A stretch of DNA of 15,359 nt. Source: Actinomycetes bacterium (GTDB lineage Bacteria > Actinomycetota > Acidimicrobiia > Acidimicrobiales > RAAP-2). Position numbers and translations under genes: made by a program. Shown one piece after another: positions 13,100 to 15,359 of this stretch. Below the pieces are notes generated by a model. That model was not told where the DNA came from. It saw only the letters and a list, made by a program, of their open reading frames with translations, and made no database searches. The stretch spans positions 1 through 15,359 of the forward strand of contig JAJYXS010000049.1 of NCBI GenBank assembly GCA_021801615.1. Reading direction: 5' to 3'. The stretch's first letter is position 1; every line of letters starts with the position of its first letter.

Positions 13100-13552
13100 G
13101 TGGCGCGGACCCTCGTCGCGAGCGACGCCCCGAGCGTGCGCCGTGAGGTCGCGTCCGCCACCGAGGGCCCGGGCGTGGAGGTGGTCGAGGCGGTCTCGGG
13201 CGAGGATGTCGTCCGCACGGTGCTCGAGGACCCACCGGACCTGGTGGTCGTGGACATGCAGATGGGCAACATGGGCGGCATGGCCATCTGTCTCGAACTG
13301 CGTCTCGAAGAGTCCTACCTCGACGTCCCCCACGTCCCGGTGCTGATGCTGCTCGACCGGAGGCCTGACGTCTTCCTCGCGCGCCGGGCCGGTGCCGAGG
13401 GGTGGCTGGTGAAGCCGCTCGACCCCTTGCGGCTGCGACGAGCGACTCGTGCGCTGCTCGACGGAGGCACCTACTTCGACGAGTCGTACCAGCCGGTGCC
13501 CGTGCTCGTCGGCTCCTCGAGGCCGCCGTTGCCAGGTGCCGGCGACGCCTGA
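13100..13552 (+). CDS. Stand-alone response-regulator receiver protein
   Basis: This is a 150-residue single-domain receiver. The phospho-acceptor is Asp52 in DLVVVDMQMGNMGGM and the conserved lysine is Lys105 in GWLVKPLDP. Two other hallmarks are altered: the N-terminal acidic pair is reduced to one Asp (ASDAP, Asp9), and the Ser/Thr of the switch is leucine (PVLMLLDRRP). Phosphorylation or its output may therefore be atypical. There is no output domain; the last 25 residues are a Pro/Ser-rich tail. No kinase gene is in the window. It sits between the ArsA-like pair and the CBS protein, with ten bases to the latter, so it is probably cotranscribed with it. GTG 13100 has no Shine-Dalgarno but has a TAGTCT box six bases upstream. 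Confidence 0.87.
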   Translation: MARTLVASDAPSVRREVASATEGPGVEVVEAVSGEDVVRTVLEDPPDLVVVDMQMGNMGGMAICLELRLEESYLDVPHVPVLMLLDRRPDVFLARRAGAEGWLVKPLDPLRLRRATRALLDGGTYFDESYQPVPVLVGSSRPPLPGAGDA

Positions 13553-13562
13553 GCCGAGCCAC

Positions 13563-14831
13563 GTGGCGGGCCAGCGCGCCAAGCGCCCCCCACCAGACGA
13601 CAAGACGCCGCGACGGCGGTGGCACCGGCTGCCGTGGCCGTGGCGGCACGGCGACAAAGACGCCCGGGCGCGTCATGCGTCCGGCAGGGGCTCCTACGAG
13701 CAGTCAGTGGCCGCGGAGCAAGAGCGCGTGATCGTCGAGGCGCTCGCAGACCTGCGGGACATGGACGTGCGCGAGGTGATGACGCCGCGCGCGAACGTGG
13801 TGGCGCTCACGATCCCGGTGTCGGCCGAGGACGTCGCGACGGCCGTACGCGAGTCCGGCCACAGTGCTTACCCCGTGGTGAACGGCCGCCTCGACGACGT
13901 GGTCGGGGTCCTCTACGTGAACGATCTGTTCCGCTCGCGCCGCTGGCGCGGTGGCCTGTTCGGTCCCACCGGGAACCGCGCGCAAGTCGAGGCACCCGCC
14001 GGCCTGCCAGGCGCGCCCCAGCCTGCGCCGCCGAACGGCACGGCGCCGGACACGGCGCACCCGTCCCCGAACGCCGGACCACGACCGTCGGCCGCCAAGA
14101 CCGCAGAGGGCCGCGAGCCCACGGGGCTCTCTCCCATCGAGATCTCGCGTCGCATCCGGCAGGCCTACGTGATCCCCGAGTCGAGCCCGATCCTCGCAGC
14201 GCTCGTCGAGATGCGTCGGCACCGGCGTGGGTTCGCGGTCGTCGTCGACGAGTACGGCGGCGTTTCGGGCGTGCTCACCGTAAAGGACCTTCTCGAGCCG
14301 ATCGTCGGCGAGCTCCATGACGAGCTCGATGTCGACCAGGGTCCGTCCATCGTGCGCATCGACAAGACCCGATGGCTGGTCGACGGCCAAACCAACGTGG
14401 ACGAGGTGCGAGAACGTCTGCAGATCGACGTGCCGGAGGGGGAGTACGTCACGCTGGGCGGCTTCATCCTCGACGCGCTCGGCCACATCCCCCTGGAAGG
14501 AGAACGCGTGAAGCTGGACGGCTGGGAGCTCACCGTCCACGAGATGGACAAGCGCCGCATCGCCCGCGTCCTGGCGCGCCAGCACGGGGAGGACGAGGCC
14601 AGACCTGCCGGCACTCCGAGCACACCTGCAGCGGGCCCGGACGGTGGCACAGGCGCTGAAGCTCGTTCCGAAGCGGCCACACAGGCGGGGCCGTCTCCTC
14701 CCCTCGAGCCGTCGGACCAGCCAGCACCAACACCCACACCAGCGCCATCGCCATCGCCATCCCGGGAGGCGTCCCAGGAGCCGTCCCACCAGGCCCGCCC
14801 ACACGGGGCCACCCCGCAGGTCCTGGAGTAG
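13563..14831 (+). CDS. Soluble CorC/HlyC-like CBS-pair protein with proline-rich insertions
   Basis: This is a 422-residue protein. CBS1 lies at about 67-125 (VREVMTPRANVVAL to GVLYVNDLF) and CBS2 at about 198-252 (AYVIPESSPILAALVEM to LTVKDLLEPIVGEL, with the hallmark VVVDEYGGVSGVLT). The CorC_HlyC domain is at about 262-338 (DGQTNVDEVRERL, TLGGFILDALGHIP). These regions regulate ion transport or bind adenine nucleotides in the HlyC/CorC family, which normally also has an N-terminal DUF21 membrane domain. None is present here: the N-terminus is basic and Trp/Arg-rich (RRRWHRLPWPWRHG). CBS1 and CBS2 are split by about 70 Pro/Ala-rich residues, and an 80-residue Pro/Ser tail follows the last domain. 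GTG 13563 is the first start after the receiver gene; the frame is open further upstream only as a shadow. The TAG stop overlaps the likely tRNA promoter. Confidence 0.85.
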   Translation: MAGQRAKRPPPDDKTPRRRWHRLPWPWRHGDKDARARHASGRGSYEQSVAAEQERVIVEALADLRDMDVREVMTPRANVVALTIPVSAEDVATAVRESGHSAYPVVNGRLDDVVGVLYVNDLFRSRRWRGGLFGPTGNRAQVEAPAGLPGAPQPAPPNGTAPDTAHPSPNAGPRPSAAKTAEGREPTGLSPIEISRRIRQAYVIPESSPILAALVEMRRHRRGFAVVVDEYGGVSGVLTVKDLLEPIVGELHDELDVDQGPSIVRIDKTRWLVDGQTNVDEVRERLQIDVPEGEYVTLGGFILDALGHIPLEGERVKLDGWELTVHEMDKRRIARVLARQHGEDEARPAGTPSTPAAGPDGGTGAEARSEAATQAGPSPPLEPSDQPAPTPTPAPSPSPSREASQEPSHQARPHGATPQVLE

Positions 14832-14834
14832 GCT
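14829..14834 (+). promoter_or_regulatory. Likely -10 box of tRNA-Pro, overlapping the CBS stop codon
   Basis: TAGGCT, whose first three bases are the TAG stop of the CBS gene. It would start transcription near 14841, about 20 bases before the mature tRNA end. The hexamer is identical to that before mrp. Confidence 0.45.
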
Positions 14835-14843
14835 GGGCGTCTG

Positions 14844-14858
14844 CCGGGCAGCGCCCGG
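14844..14858 (+). other. Short inverted repeat in the tRNA-Pro leader
   Basis: CCGGGC (14844-14849), loop AGC, GCCCGG (14853-14858), just before the mature 5' end of the tRNA. It may be a hairpin in the precursor, where RNase P cuts next to it, or an end signal for the CBS transcript. Confidence 0.4.
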
Positions 14859-14861
14859 TGA

Positions 14862-14939
14862 CGGGCTGTGGCGCAGTTTGGTTAGCGCGCTGCGTTCGGG
14901 ACGCAGAGGTCCCCGGTTCAAATCCGGGCAGCCCGACCA
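14862..14939 (+). tRNA. tRNA-Pro (anticodon CGG), CCA encoded
   Basis: The full cloverleaf can be drawn. The acceptor stem is CGGGCTG/CAGCCCG (7 bp), the D stem GCGC/GCGC, and the anticodon stem CTGCG/CGCAG with loop TTCGGGA giving anticodon CGG, which reads CCG proline codons. The T stem is CCCGG/CCGGG with loop TTCAAAT, followed by discriminator A and an encoded CCA. It is 78 bases long. The gene borders an excisionase-type gene on its 3' side, and tRNA 3' ends are common integration sites. Confidence 0.97.
14910..14939 (+). other. Probable integrase attachment site (attL) in the 3' part of tRNA-Pro
   Basis: This is inferred from context: the T arm, acceptor strand and CCA of tRNA-Pro, followed 150 bp later by an excisionase-type gene. 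The exact core cannot be fixed, because the matching copy (attR) would lie outside the window. Confidence 0.35.
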
Positions 14940-14994
14940 CGAAAGCCCAGGTCAGCGGCAGATTCGGGCGAGCCGGGCCTGGCGCTGATCCGAT

Positions 14995-15046
14995 TTCTCC
15001 CCCAATGATCCCCCACGAATGGGGGAGAATCCCCCACCGACGGGGG
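14995..15046. repeat. Cluster of C5/G5 inverted and direct repeats before the excisionase-type gene
   Basis: The 52-bp stretch holds three C5 runs and two G5 runs in regular order. TTCTCCCCCA (14995-15004) is a perfect inverted match to TGGGGGAGAA (15020-15029). TCCCCCA (15009-15015), loop CGAA, TGGGGGA (15020-15026) is a second, competing stem. CCCCC (15031-15035) and GGGGG (15042-15046) form a third. CCCCCA occurs three times on the plus strand. Alternate stems, terminator activity after the tRNA, or binding sites for Xis, integrase or a repressor are all possible. Confidence 0.8.
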
Positions 15047-15088
15047 CGCAGATGCCAGCCGATCCGGCGGTGCCTGCACAGGACGGGC

Positions 15089-15349
15089 ATGACCGAATTG
15101 CCCGAACTGTGGAACATCGACCGGCTCGCCGACTACCTCGGGGCGAACAAGGCCTTCGTCTACCGCCTCACGCGCGAGCACCGGATCCGCTTCGTCAAGG
15201 TCGGAAAGGAGCTGCGCTTCCACCCCGAAGACGTCGTGGCCTACCTCGAGGCGGAGTCGGTGCCTGCCGCCTTGTCGGTGGCCGAGCCGACCGGGCCGAC
15301 CCGCCCGCGCCGAGGACGGCCGCGCAACCGGGACCGGGTGGCCTCGTGA
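15089..15349 (+). CDS. Excisionase-type helix-turn-helix DNA-binding protein
   Basis: This is an 86-residue protein. Residues about 7-54 match the MerR-like excisionase helix-turn-helix (LWNIDRLADYLGANKAFVYR, then VKVGKELRFHPEDVVAYLEA), with the wing KVGKELRF and the closing helix. The last 20 residues are Arg/Pro-rich and basic (TRPRRGRPRNRDR) and could add DNA contact. Such proteins help integrases excise mobile elements or repress their genes. ATG 15089 has AGGA five bases upstream; an earlier in-frame ATG at 15005 lies inside the inverted-repeat cluster. The stop TGA overlaps a GTG at 15346 followed by AGCCGCCGC, a likely coupled start of the next gene, expected to be an integrase but cut by the window end. 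A host regulator of the same fold is the alternative. Confidence 0.85.
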   Translation: MTELPELWNIDRLADYLGANKAFVYRLTREHRIRFVKVGKELRFHPEDVVAYLEAESVPAALSVAEPTGPTRPRRGRPRNRDRVAS

Positions 15350-15359
15350 GCCGCCGCAG

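Noticed and set aside
13704..14921. 405-codon minus-strand frame over the CBS gene and tRNA
   Set aside because: It runs across the tRNA gene and has no recognisable motifs; the plus-strand CBS and CorC motifs explain the region.
14858..15088. N-terminal extension of the excisionase-type protein from 14858 or 15005
   Set aside because: The first would read through the whole tRNA, the second begins inside the inverted-repeat cluster; ATG 15089 gives the normal compact domain.

Overview
The window comes from a high-GC actinobacterium. A WhiB-family iron-sulfur regulator, a GlnR-like orphan OmpR-type regulator, a paired ArsA/GET3-like ATPase locus laid out like Mycobacterium tuberculosis Rv3679/Rv3680, a VKOR family protein and many GTG starts all point to Actinomycetota. 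A deep-branching class such as Acidimicrobiia fits, but that placement is inference from gene style only. Gene density is high, and no gene-free stretch exceeds about 270 bases.

Left part (1-7264). The 3' end of a type I glutamine synthetase is followed by a GlnR-like regulator, which suggests nitrogen control. Facing them is a leftward pair: a 564-residue protein joining a CoxS-type [2Fe-2S] subunit to a shortened, degenerate molybdopterin-subunit-like region, translationally coupled to a RidA-type imine deaminase. Next come erpA-like (HesB/IscA) and mrp (MIP18 domain plus P-loop ATPase), divergent across a 150-bp promoter region; together they form an iron-sulfur assembly and carrier locus. 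The end of mrp overlaps, tail to tail, the end of a leftward two-gene operon (NUDT19-like NUDIX hydrolase, then an LACTB2-like metallo-beta-lactamase-fold hydrolase).

Middle part (7265-10735). A spacer with five perfect 17-bp tandem repeats precedes a rightward trio: a membrane-anchored thioredoxin-like DUF929-type protein, a VKOR family oxidoreductase, and a second DUF929-type protein. Both DUF929-type proteins carry CPYC and a second C-x10-C pair. I read this as a self-contained module for disulfide formation outside the membrane, with two thiol-oxidising partners around one quinone-linked recycling enzyme. A whiB-like gene lies convergent to it.

Right part (10736-15359). Divergent from whiB are two overlapping ArsA/GET3-like ATPase genes, then a stand-alone receiver protein and a soluble CorC-like CBS protein with long proline-rich insertions. 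The window ends with tRNA-Pro(CGG), a cluster of C5/G5 inverted repeats and a small excisionase-type DNA-binding gene. This looks like the left edge of an integrated mobile element whose integrase would lie just beyond the window.

A recurring signal is a TAnnnT -10 hexamer placed 6 to 8 bases before a start codon (mrp, the NUDIX gene, the first ArsA gene, the receiver gene), implying leaderless transcripts. In two places the TAG stop of the upstream gene is itself the first half of such a hexamer. All functional claims rest on motif recognition by eye; no database search was run.
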